Notes: generated from the sequence alone by a model not told the origin. Counted from the first letter of the stretch, positions 1 through 5,090 are shown. The stretch: DNA of 5,090 bases from M3007 sp046155725 (GCA_046155725.1 JBJXFT010000446.1:1-5090), one strand, 5' to 3'. Made by a program: numbers and translations.

Positions 1-193
1 GCGGAAGCGCATCGGGGCGCGGGAGTGCTGCAATGGCAGCAGCAGCGGGAACGCTATGAGGTTGGAAGTAGGTAAGGGTTGCGGCAAAAATGCCTGCGGT
101 AAGGGCTGTGCTTGCGGCGACGAGCGAAGATTTTTTTGCAAAAAAACGCTGCGTACGCCGCAGCAATCGCTCCGGCTTAGAGTCTGGATTCAC
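1..193 (-). CDS. N-terminal fragment of a membrane-anchored protein of unknown function (runs off left edge)
   Basis: I do not recognise this protein. Read from a GTG at 193-191, the frame stays open to the window edge (64 codons). The preceding in-frame stop (TAA) lies only 18 bases upstream and no ATG lies between, so GTG is the best start. The first 21 residues are basic (KPERLLRRTQRFFAKK), followed by a hydrophobic stretch at about residues 22-43 (SSLVAASTALTAGIFAATL...), then an Ala/Pro-rich segment (HSVPAAAAIAALPRPDALP). This is the pattern of a single N-terminal membrane anchor with a periplasmic linker, with the positive-inside rule satisfied; a long uncleaved signal peptide is the alternative. 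A TAnnTTTG-type promoter upstream supports expression. The catalytic or binding part lies outside the window, so no function is given. Confidence 0.62.
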   Translation of the reverse strand, partial: MNPDSKPERLLRRTQRFFAKKSSLVAASTALTAGIFAATLTYFQPHSVPAAAAIAALPRPDALP

Positions 194-249
194 GTTAGAA
201 ATGGAAGATTAAGAAAAACGGTTGAGTAAAGATTGGCTGCCGGGGCTGG

Positions 250-277
250 CCCGCCTTCGCGAAAGCGCTATGGCGGG
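250..277. repeat. REP-like imperfect inverted repeat (nested hairpin)
   Basis: CCCGCC at 250-255 pairs perfectly with GGCGGG at 272-277. Inside, CGC at 258-260 pairs with GCG at 265-267 around a GAAA loop, leaving small internal loops (TT and CTAT). It sits between the predicted promoter at 286-318 and the start of the minus-strand gene at 193, so it would fold in that gene's 5' leader. The GC-rich nested shape resembles dispersed REP-type palindromes of bacterial intergenic regions. Only one copy is present here, so dispersal cannot be shown. Confidence 0.6.
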
Positions 278-285
278 TGAAGGGA

Positions 286-318
286 CAAATGTAGCATTGC
301 ATTTTGTTTTTCGCGCAA
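286..318 (-). promoter_or_regulatory. Candidate Bacteroidota-type promoter for the minus-strand gene ending at the left edge
   Basis: On the minus strand TACATTTG (293-286) matches the Bacteroidota -7 consensus TAnnTTTG. A TTG (318-316) lies 22 bases upstream of it, acceptable for the -33 element. Transcription would start near 280 and give a leader of roughly 90 bases containing the 250-277 hairpin. The motif is short and a chance match is possible, but its position fits. Confidence 0.45.
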
Positions 319-358
319 GGGTGGGGTTTTTTTTAACTACCGGGGTGGGGCCGAGGAC

Positions 359-769
359 TTACCTCACCATATCGTCCCGGCCTCTTCGCTTTGAAGAAGC
401 CGGGACTATCCAATTTTCTGCCCCCCCCCCCCCAGCGCCAGCCTCTTTTTGCAAGTGGTGGATGAAATCTGAGAGTTGGCGCACCTGCGCTCGGAGTGCC
501 TCCACCTCCTGTTTGAGTCGCGCATGCTCGGCGAGTGCAGGCTGCTCGAAGCACTTGGTGGAGAGGTTGAAATGGAAAAAATCGACAGGCTCTATGCCGT
601 AGCACTCGGCAAGAGGTGGAAGATAACCTGCGAGGAAGGGCGCTTTGCCGCACTCGACACGCGAAAGGGTGCGGAGACAAATGCCGAGCACCGCGGCGGT
701 AGGTTTAAGGGCAATGCCTTTGAGCAGCCTGATTTCGCGGGCAATGTCGGGGAAGAAGATGTTTTTCAT
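359..769 (-). CDS. Small XRE-like helix-turn-helix DNA-binding protein with C-terminal coiled coil
   Basis: The product is 136 residues from the ATG at 769. An ATG 45 bases upstream is in frame, but the extra residues are unlike a folded domain and the HTH region begins with MKNIFFPDIAREIRLLKG, so 769 is preferred. Residues about 5-60 fit the XRE/Cro pattern: a first helix (AREIRLLKG), a helix-turn-helix (KPTAAVLGICLRTLSRVECGK), then LPPLAECYGIEPVDFF, which resembles the usual 'LAKALGVSPDEFF' end of such domains. Residues about 76-106 (LAEHARLKQEVEALRAQVRQLSDFIHHL) form a heptad-like coiled coil, suggesting dimerisation. The tail after GAGGGG is encoded by and beyond a 13-base G tract and reads like unselected sequence, so the true end may differ. 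The gene is divergent from the exported-protein genes and could regulate itself or them (inference). Its promoter is unclear; CACCTTTG at 808-801 is one base off the -7 consensus. Confidence 0.72.
   Translation of the reverse strand: MKNIFFPDIAREIRLLKGIALKPTAAVLGICLRTLSRVECGKAPFLAGYLPPLAECYGIEPVDFFHFNLSTKCFEQPALAEHARLKQEVEALRAQVRQLSDFIHHLQKEAGAGGGGAENWIVPASSKRRGRDDMVR
374..406. repeat. Strong inverted repeat inside the 3' end of the HTH reading frame
   Basis: GTCCCGGC (374-381) pairs with GCCGGGAC (399-406). After one C/A mismatch, TCTTC (383-387) pairs with GAAGA (393-397) around the loop GCTTT. That gives 13 base pairs with one mismatch. On the minus strand it is not followed by a T-run, so it is not a canonical intrinsic terminator, but it could stabilise a transcript end. 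Its position just beyond an out-of-frame TAG (408-406) suggests it may once have lain downstream of the HTH stop codon. Confidence 0.65.
421..433. repeat. 13-base C homopolymer (G tract on the HTH coding strand)
   Basis: Thirteen consecutive C are read on the plus strand, which is 13 G in the coding strand of the HTH gene. It encodes the GGGG run near residues 112-115. Tracts of this length are prone to slipped-strand change and to sequencing length errors. The three possible frames after it give three different C-termini. Confidence 0.9.
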
Positions 770-797
770 GGCACGTAGGTTTGTGTTTATGTGTTGG

Positions 798-895
798 GGC
801 AAAGGTGCGGGCATCCGTGCCGCATAAAAAAGGACACTTTACCCGATTTCAATACAGGCAGATGGCATTTTTGCACGGCAAAAGTGTCGGCATCC
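798..895. repeat. Imperfect 19-base direct repeat pair, 79-base period
   Basis: GGCAAAGGTGCGGGCATCC at 798-816 and GGCAAAAGTGTCGGCATCC at 877-895 match at 16 of 19 positions. No third copy is visible one period further on. They might be two binding sites or the remnant of a duplication. Confidence 0.5.
833..888. repeat. 8-base inverted repeat with 40-base spacer
   Basis: GACACTTT (833-840) is the exact reverse complement of AAAGTGTC (881-888). The right arm overlaps the second copy of the direct repeat. With an 8-base arm and a long spacer, chance is a real possibility. Confidence 0.35.
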
Positions 896-943
896 TCCCA
901 CCTGAAAAAGGGCGCTCCCCCCGATATTCGCCCCCACAGGTTG

Positions 944-960
944 CAAAACAGACAGTTTTG
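944..960. repeat. Small hairpin abutting the large palindrome
   Basis: CAAAAC (944-949) and GTTTTG (955-960) form a perfect 6-base inverted repeat around the loop AGACA. Its right arm overlaps the first three bases of the 958-999 palindrome, so the two structures would compete. Confidence 0.45.
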
Positions 961-999
961 TCGCCTGTATGCGACAAGCTTGTCACATACAGGCGACAA
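958..999. repeat. 42-base near-perfect palindrome
   Basis: The sequence is its own reverse complement at 20 of 21 pairs, centred between 978 and 979; the only mismatch is C972 against A985. Each arm begins TTGTCGCCTGTATG, and the core is GACAAGCTTGTC, containing a HindIII-type AAGCTT. The left arm also folds on itself (GTCGC...GCGAC), so alternative structures exist. There is no adjacent T-run, so it is not a typical terminator. It lies upstream of the predicted promoter at 1031-1038. Candidate roles are an operator, a REP or MITE-like element, or a cruciform site. Confidence 0.85.
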
Positions 1000-1030
1000 T
1001 GTGTGCCCCTTCATCCGACCCACCACCCTT

Positions 1031-1038
1031 TACCTTTG
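1031..1038 (+). promoter_or_regulatory. Candidate -7 promoter element for the exported-protein genes
   Basis: TACCTTTG is an exact match to the Bacteroidota -7 consensus TAnnTTTG and lies 65 bases before the ATG at 1104. No good TTTG is seen at the expected -33 distance, so the match is half a promoter. A transcript would start near 1044 and exclude the palindrome at 958-999, placing that structure in the upstream regulatory position. Confidence 0.4.
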
Positions 1039-1103
1039 CTGCACGGCAGGCACCTCTGTTTTTCACCCTTTACTTTCATCCTTCAAACTTAACCTATCCC
1101 ACC

Positions 1104-2225
1104 ATGAAAGAAATCTCTCGACTTCTCATCCTGTTTTTTTGCTGTACGCTGCTGAATAGCGCAGATGGGCAGACGGCCATTGGTGGCTGCTCGTCCGTAA
1201 AAATCACTTCCCAGCTATTCGACAAAAAATTGATCGAGGAGGCTACCATTATCAATGTAATCAGTCAATGTGAAAAAGTCATTGACCTTGCCCCGTCAGG
1301 GTGGGGGCACGCCAGAATTTGGCTGCAGAAAAAAAATGCATCCGGGGTTTTTGAAGATTATTTCCTAAACCCCATCCGGTCGAGGGTACCGGTTTCCGCA
1401 TCTGTCCCCGACACATATGGGGAGGTGACTTTCACCAATTTGCCCCACGGGGTTTACCGTGGCAAGGTGCAGGTACCCGTAAATTATTACGCCACCTGCG
1501 GCTTGATAATGTACCACAGACCCCCAGAACTGAATGTGGGGTGGCAGGCCGTGATGTCCGAAATTTTCTTCACCGGGGAGGCAATTGTCGGGCCAACCGT
1601 TGCGTCAGACATCTCCTACACCTTTTTGGACGGCGGCGGCGGCGACGCGAACCCTACTGCCTTCGATTTTGGCGAAGAGGTGAGGATAGATGCCACCGCC
1701 AGCAAAAATTATGACCTGTACTGGCTCGCCATTTTTGAACTCAGCGGCGCCATGCGCTATTGGTCGCAAGGCTGGACTTCTGGGAGTACTCTTGGAGTTG
1801 CTAACCTTTCACAGAAATGGGAAAATGGTGGCACCCCGCCTTGGGAATTCGAGTCCTTGGGCTCTTACCGCGTCCAGTTTGCCATCGAGAACTCGAAGTG
1901 CATTAACCCGTCGTGGACTGGTTTGGAAAGAGATTTTTTCATCTGTCCTGCGGGCAGCGGGTGTCGTTTTGCAGACGAAGCCTACAGCGCGCTGCGCGTC
2001 AGCCCCAACCCCGCTGCCGGAAGTTTCCAGATTTTGGGCTTCGACGCTTCGCTGCACCCCGCCAGCCGTCTGGTTGTGTCCGACCTTTCGGGCAGACAAA
2101 TAAAATCGGTGCTGGCCTCTGAGGGCGACGTAGGTATTTCGGACTTGCCCAACGGGATGTACGTCGTGACCCTGTGGGACAATTCTGCCCGCCTTTTTAG
2201 CGACAAATTGGTCATCAGCCAATAG
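1104..2225 (+). CDS. Uncharacterised secreted protein with T9SS type A C-terminal sorting domain
   Basis: The product is 373 residues from the ATG at 1104. The frame is open further upstream to 969, but only this start puts a signal peptide at the N-terminus: MKEIS, a hydrophobic core RLLILFFCCTLLN, and probable cleavage near residues 20-23 (SADGQ). Residues about 24-290 match no family I recognise. They contain paired-looking cysteines (C29, C56, C132, C266, C281, C287), a GGGG turn at 177-180 and beta-rich stretches, consistent with one or two beta-sandwich domains. Residues about 297-373 are a type A T9SS tail (Por_Secre_tail style): LRVSPNPAAGSFQI, then LVVSDLSGRQI, then DLPNGMYVVTL and a final DKLVISQ. 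The tail directs export across the outer membrane, after which it is usually cleaved with attachment to surface lipopolysaccharide or release. An intrinsic terminator follows the stop codon. Its exact role is unknown. Confidence 0.88.
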   Translation: MKEISRLLILFFCCTLLNSADGQTAIGGCSSVKITSQLFDKKLIEEATIINVISQCEKVIDLAPSGWGHARIWLQKKNASGVFEDYFLNPIRSRVPVSASVPDTYGEVTFTNLPHGVYRGKVQVPVNYYATCGLIMYHRPPELNVGWQAVMSEIFFTGEAIVGPTVASDISYTFLDGGGGDANPTAFDFGEEVRIDATASKNYDLYWLAIFELSGAMRYWSQGWTSGSTLGVANLSQKWENGGTPPWEFESLGSYRVQFAIENSKCINPSWTGLERDFFICPAGSGCRFADEAYSALRVSPNPAAGSFQILGFDASLHPASRLVVSDLSGRQIKSVLASEGDVGISDLPNGMYVVTLWDNSARLFSDKLVISQ

Positions 2226-2244
2226 TTTCTCCCTCTTTTCAATC

Positions 2245-2284
2245 CCCTGCCCGGAATGGCGCACCGGGCAGGGCTTTTCTTTTT
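2245..2284 (+). terminator. Rho-independent terminator between the first and second exported genes
   Basis: CCCTGCCCGG (2245-2254) pairs perfectly over 10 bases with CCGGGCAGGG (2264-2273) around a 9-base loop, followed by CTTTTCTTTTT. The stem begins 19 bases after the stop codon of the upstream gene. The T-run ends only 3 bases before the ATG of the next gene, leaving no room for a separate promoter downstream of it. Confidence 0.85.
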
Positions 2285-2287
2285 GTT

Positions 2288-3652
2288 ATGCAAAAGGCAC
2301 TCCTACTACTGGCCTGCTTTATGGTTCATGACGCATTGTCCGCTCAAAACCTGATACCAAATCCCGGTTTTGACTCCATAACGCATTGCCCAGGAGGCAA
2401 TGGAATCGGAATCGCTTTGGCCCCTCCGTGGTATTCAATAGTAGAGACACCCGATGTGTTCAACGAATGCTCGCCCTACCTTTACACCAACGTTCCCCAC
2501 CCAATCACACCTGACCATTATCAACCAGCAAGGAGCGGGGAGGGGTATGCGGGCATTTATGTTTATAACGTAAATGGGTCTGATAATGAATATATGGGTG
2601 TCCCGCTCTTGCAGCCCTTAGAGAGCGGAAAAATGTACTTCGTGCAGTTTTTTGTATCTCCGGGTTTTGCTGCGTGGAGCGAGATATACTCTGATGCGGT
2701 GGGCCTTGCTTTTACAGAGAGCGAAGCCGTGCCGAACAGGCTACCAGATGGCTCTATGCCTTTGCTCCCCGCTATAGAGCATCGCGGCGAACCTATCAAA
2801 GACACCATGAACTGGGTGGAAGTGAGCGGCTGTTACCGCGCAAAGGGAGTGGAGCATTACGCGGTCATGGGGAATTTCAGGACGGATGCCGAGACGAACA
2901 TAGAAATACTGGGACCTTATGATGGCAGTTATTTTTTCATCGAGGACGTGGGGGCATGGGCGTTCGACCCCCTGCCCGACACCGTGCTGCTGTGCGGCGG
3001 AGAATCCCGGGTGTTCGATGCTGGTTTTTTGGACGCAACCTACGAGTGGAACACGGGAAGCACTTTGCCCAGCATAGAAGTGAGCAGCTCAGGTACTTTT
3101 ATCGTGGCTGCCCAGATGCTCCACTGTGCGCTCCGCGACACGATGGTGGTGATTGACAGCGGTTCGCCGGCTTATCTGCCTTCCGACACGCTCGTCTGTG
3201 CTGGCCAAAGTGTGACGCTCGCCGCACCACTCCCCGGCGAGTTCGCGTGGTCAACCGGAGCCGTGGCGCAGGAAATAACCGTGCAAGAGGCCAACAGCTA
3301 TTCGCTTACGGTCAGCAATCGCTGTGGCATATTCGATTTTGAAAGCGAAGTGCGCACTGAAGTGTGCGATTGCCGGGTGTTCGTGCCCAATGTGCTTTCA
3401 CCAAACGATGATGGCGCGAACGACTTTCTTGACATCGGCTTTGGCTGTGACTATCCTTATCGTGTCATCCGATTCCAAGTGTTCGACCGTTGGGGCAGCC
3501 TGGTATTTTCGACCGCCGACCCAGAGCGCGTCCATTGGGACGCTCAAAAATCCGCACCTGGGGTGTACGCTTGGGTGCTCGAATACGAATTCAGCCGGGA
3601 CGCCAGCCCCGAGGTGGTGGTAAAAACCGGCGATGTCACCTTGATTCGATAA
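2288..3652 (+). CDS. Secreted adhesin-like protein with Ig/PKD-like repeats and gliding-motility-type (type B) T9SS sorting domain
   Basis: The product is 454 residues. Met1 is needed for the signal peptide MQKALLLLACFMVHDALSAQ, with cleavage probably after Gln20 or Ala19; later Mets would destroy it. Residues 21-225 form an N-terminal domain that opens NLIPNPGFDS and includes CPGG and an APPW motif, a style seen in Bacteroidota surface proteins whose jelly-roll domain may bind glycans (inference). Residues about 228-290 and 296-345 are two Ig/PKD-like repeats, each with a cysteine near the start (LLCGGES, LVCAGQS) and a W-x-TG turn (EWNTGST, AWSTGAV). Residues about 362-454 are the CHU_C/type B sorting domain: VFVPNVLSPNDDGANDF, FQVFDRWGSLVF, APGVYAWVLEY, GDVTLIR. 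Such proteins are exported by T9SS and stay at the cell surface. It starts 3 bases after the T-run of a terminator and is separated by 3 bases from the protease gene downstream, so those two are probably co-transcribed. Confidence 0.92.
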   Translation: MQKALLLLACFMVHDALSAQNLIPNPGFDSITHCPGGNGIGIALAPPWYSIVETPDVFNECSPYLYTNVPHPITPDHYQPARSGEGYAGIYVYNVNGSDNEYMGVPLLQPLESGKMYFVQFFVSPGFAAWSEIYSDAVGLAFTESEAVPNRLPDGSMPLLPAIEHRGEPIKDTMNWVEVSGCYRAKGVEHYAVMGNFRTDAETNIEILGPYDGSYFFIEDVGAWAFDPLPDTVLLCGGESRVFDAGFLDATYEWNTGSTLPSIEVSSSGTFIVAAQMLHCALRDTMVVIDSGSPAYLPSDTLVCAGQSVTLAAPLPGEFAWSTGAVAQEITVQEANSYSLTVSNRCGIFDFESEVRTEVCDCRVFVPNVLSPNDDGANDFLDIGFGCDYPYRVIRFQVFDRWGSLVFSTADPERVHWDAQKSAPGVYAWVLEYEFSRDASPEVVVKTGDVTLIR

Positions 3653-3655
3653 CTT

Positions 3656-4810
3656 ATGCGACCCTTGCTTTTCTTGTTGTTTATGCTCCATGCCATTCAG
3701 CCACAGGCGCAAGCCCGACTTTGTGGCAATGAGGTGTTGCAGCAACAATTTGGGGAATACGGAAAAAAATTGCGAAAAAGCGAGCCGCCCGCCTTTGAGC
3801 GACAACAGACAACCATCGCTGTGGTGGTACACATTGTGTGGCATTATCCTGACGAACACCTTTGCGATGAAACCGTTTTTGCTCAAATTGAAGCCCTAAA
3901 CCGTGACTTTTCGAGCCAGAACTTGGACGGCACCCTTGTTCCAAATGAGTTTGAATCTATAAAATCTGGCGATACGGGTATCCGTTTTTGCTTGGCGAGC
4001 TTTGACCCTGCAGGCTTGCAAACTACCGGAATCGTGCGAACCTATTCCCCTCTTGCAGAAGCAGGGGTATCCGACAGCCTCTTTTACAGCGACAGGGGCG
4101 GGAGCGATGCGTGGGACGCGGAAAGATACCTGAACGTATGGGTAGCCAATACAGGAAAGTTCATCGCTGGTTTTGGCACTTACCCTGGCCTTGTGCCTCC
4201 CGAAAAAAGTGGCGTGGTAGTCCACCCAAAGTATTTTGGGACACAGGCCGAAGGCCGCTTTAATTTGGGTCGGACTGTGGTACACGAAGTAGGCCACTAC
4301 CTTGGTTTGTTGCACCCGTGGGCGGGCGGCAACTGTGATATTGGTGACAGCATAGCCGATACGCCTCCTCAAAGCCTCGCTTACGAAGGCTGCCCCGATT
4401 ACCCGCAATATTCGTGCGGGCATTCCAATGCTTTCATGAACTACATGGATTATGTGGACGATGGGTGTATGGTGATGTTCACGGAAGGGCAAAAGGGAAT
4501 TATGCTCGCTATACTAGAGACCTTACGACCTTCCCTTGGTGCGACCCAGACCACTTGTTCGGCCAATCTCACCAACAATTTTGATTTCAAAATTTATCCT
4601 AACCCAACAAGTGGGGAAATTTATCTCAGTATGCAAAATCCGCTAATTGCCGAGGCATATTCGATTCAACTGCTCAACTCATTAGGGCAGATATTAAGCA
4701 CGCCCCATTGTATCAGAAGCACCTCTGCAATACAGGTAAATGTAAGTTCATTGGCTCCAGGCATTTATTTCGTGCGGATCGGCAAGGTTGTCAAGGCGTT
4801 CGCAAAGTAG
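3656..4810 (+). CDS. Secreted pappalysin-like zinc metalloprotease (M43 family) with T9SS type A sorting domain
   Basis: The product is 384 residues. The signal peptide is MRPLLFLLFMLHAIQPQAQA. A short pro-region precedes the catalytic domain, which starts around residue 52 (TTIAVVVHIVWH) and continues with QIEALNRDF, typical of M43 proteins. The zinc site HEVGHYLGLLH at 210-220 fits HExxHxxGxxH, with H210, H214 and H220 as ligands and E211 as the general base. The Met-turn region is MNYMDYVDDGCMVMFTEGQ (261-279), with Met264 the likely Met-turn residue. C227, C246, C254 and C271 sit where family members form disulfides. Residues about 309-384 are a type A T9SS tail (DFKIYPNPTSGEIYL, IQLLNSLGQIL, LAPGIYFVRI). 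All catalytic residues are present, so it should be an active extracellular endopeptidase; its substrate is unknown. The 3-base gap after the adhesin-like gene suggests translational coupling. Confidence 0.95.
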   Translation: MRPLLFLLFMLHAIQPQAQARLCGNEVLQQQFGEYGKKLRKSEPPAFERQQTTIAVVVHIVWHYPDEHLCDETVFAQIEALNRDFSSQNLDGTLVPNEFESIKSGDTGIRFCLASFDPAGLQTTGIVRTYSPLAEAGVSDSLFYSDRGGSDAWDAERYLNVWVANTGKFIAGFGTYPGLVPPEKSGVVVHPKYFGTQAEGRFNLGRTVVHEVGHYLGLLHPWAGGNCDIGDSIADTPPQSLAYEGCPDYPQYSCGHSNAFMNYMDYVDDGCMVMFTEGQKGIMLAILETLRPSLGATQTTCSANLTNNFDFKIYPNPTSGEIYLSMQNPLIAEAYSIQLLNSLGQILSTPHCIRSTSAIQVNVSSLAPGIYFVRIGKVVKAFAK

Positions 4811-4833
4811 GCCTGCCTACACTGTCAATGCCG

Positions 4834-4870
4834 AAAGGCGCGTCTACACATGCCGCGCCTTTTCTTTTTT
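4834..4870 (+). terminator. Rho-independent terminator after the metalloprotease gene
   Basis: AAAGGCGCG (4834-4842) pairs perfectly over 9 bases with CGCGCCTTT (4854-4862) around an 11-base loop, followed by CTTTTTT (4863-4870 region). It begins 24 bases after the stop codon and would end the transcript of the two preceding genes. It also separates that unit from the TonB-like gene. Confidence 0.88.
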
Positions 4871-4991
4871 GAGGGACAAAAAACATCCCGCTCCCACCCA
4901 CCAAAAACATCGCGCCCAACATCTTCCCTTCAAATGGCCGACCAGCCGAACCCCAAAAACCAAAATTTTTTCACCCTTAAATTTTTGTGCC

Positions 4992-5090
4992 ATGACTGCT
5001 CCTGAATCCGTGTCGCACCGCGACGCGCTGGACATCGTTTTTGCCAACCGCAACCGCGCCTACGGCGCTTACCAACTTCGCCGCGAATAC
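4992..5090 (+). CDS. TonB-like energy transducer, N-terminal fragment (runs off right edge)
   Basis: The frame opens at ATG 4992 and stays open for 33 codons to the edge. The start MTAPESVSHRDALDIVFANRNRAYGAYQLRREY resembles the opening of Bacteroidota TonB proteins, where a short hydrophilic segment with 'LD.VFE.RN..YGAYQLR..Y' precedes the single membrane helix. The membrane helix, the Pro-rich spacer and the TonB C-terminal domain would lie outside the window. TonB transmits proton-motive force from the inner membrane to outer-membrane receptors. No Shine-Dalgarno is visible; the leader is A/T-rich just before the start (AAATTTTTGTGCC). A terminator separates it from the protease gene, so it is probably its own transcription unit. 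Confidence 0.75.
   Translation, partial: MTAPESVSHRDALDIVFANRNRAYGAYQLRREY

Larger units (their letters stand above)
770..1103. other. 334-base repeat-rich intergenic region between divergent genes
   Basis: No open frame here looks like a real protein: those crossing it have low-complexity Cys/His/Pro-rich compositions and several are translations of the palindrome. It separates the minus-strand HTH gene from the plus-strand exported-protein genes and should contain both promoters. It holds a direct repeat pair (798-816 and 877-895), an inverted pair (833-840 and 881-888), a small hairpin (944-960) and a 42-base palindrome (958-999). TGCACGGCA also occurs twice (872-880 and 1040-1048). Confidence 0.7.

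Noticed and set aside
222..602. Plus-strand open frame of 126 codons overlapping the HTH gene
   Set aside because: It is antisense to the HTH gene, crosses the homopolymer and the hairpin, has a Cys/Ser/Arg-rich low-complexity composition and resembles no protein family.
333..680. Minus-strand frame overlapping the HTH gene in another frame
   Set aside because: It is a shadow of the HTH gene; only the 359-769 frame carries the HTH and coiled-coil pattern. Its part after the G tract matters only as the alternative tail if the tract has 14 G.
801..808. CACCTTTG on the minus strand as the HTH promoter
   Set aside because: It deviates from the consensus at the first base and has no -33 element, so it is mentioned only as a weak possibility.
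787..1026. Minus-strand open frame across the intergenic repeats
   Set aside because: Much of it is a translation of the palindrome and other repeats, and the composition is implausible. The same peptide pattern appears on the opposite strand because the DNA is symmetric.
1084..1091. TAAGTTTG on the minus strand, an exact -7 consensus match that could drive the HTH gene
   Set aside because: There is no -33 partner, it lies over 300 bases from the HTH start, and a six-base motif is expected a few times by chance in a window this size.
770..1103. Possible CRISPR array, tRNA or insertion sequence in the repeat-rich gap
   Set aside because: There are no regularly spaced identical repeats, no cloverleaf pattern, no transposase and no flanking target duplications that I can see.
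4807..4820. Small palindrome GTAGGC-CT-GCCTAC overlapping the protease stop codon
   Set aside because: Only 6-base arms with a 2-base spacer and no T-run; the real terminator is the hairpin just downstream.
4879..4915. Repeated AAAAACATC(C/G)CGC with 24-base period before the TonB-like gene
   Set aside because: Only two short copies in an A/C-rich leader, so it is probably compositional rather than a functional repeat. It is not a CRISPR array.

Overview
The window looks like a piece of a Bacteroidota chromosome, most likely from the Saprospiria/Chitinophagia side of the phylum. Three consecutive secreted proteins carry type IX secretion system (T9SS) C-terminal sorting domains, one of the gliding-motility-associated type (CHU_C, type B) and two of type A. 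The last gene begins like a Bacteroidota TonB. Start codons lack clear Shine-Dalgarno sequences, and TAnnTTTG boxes, the Bacteroidota -7 element, lie upstream of two genes. The lineage below phylum is inference from moderate-to-high GC and protein style.

Layout. Positions 1-193 (minus) hold the N-terminus of an unrecognised membrane-anchored protein that runs off the left edge, with a plausible promoter at 286-318 and a hairpin in its leader. Positions 359-769 (minus) encode a small XRE-like helix-turn-helix protein with a C-terminal coiled coil. Its 3' end carries a 13-base G homopolymer (on the coding strand) followed by a strong hairpin. The 334-base gap from 770 to 1103 has no convincing gene but is rich in repeats, including a 42-base near-perfect palindrome at 958-999.

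From 1104 the plus strand carries a run of three exported proteins. The first is an uncharacterised 373-residue protein with a type A sorting tail. After an intrinsic terminator come a 454-residue adhesin-like protein with a type B tail and, 3 bases later, a pappalysin-like (M43) zinc metalloprotease with a type A tail. A second terminator at 4834-4870 closes the group. At 4992 a TonB-like energy transducer starts and runs off the right edge.

The three exported proteins probably cross the outer membrane through the T9SS and are displayed or released at the surface. The last two look co-transcribed. The divergent HTH gene may regulate itself or the exported genes, but nothing in the sequence proves this. 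The points most worth a second look are the homopolymer tract that decides the HTH protein's C-terminus, the 42-base palindrome, and the terminator that ends 3 bases before a start codon. I do not see a convincing new defence or mobile system.
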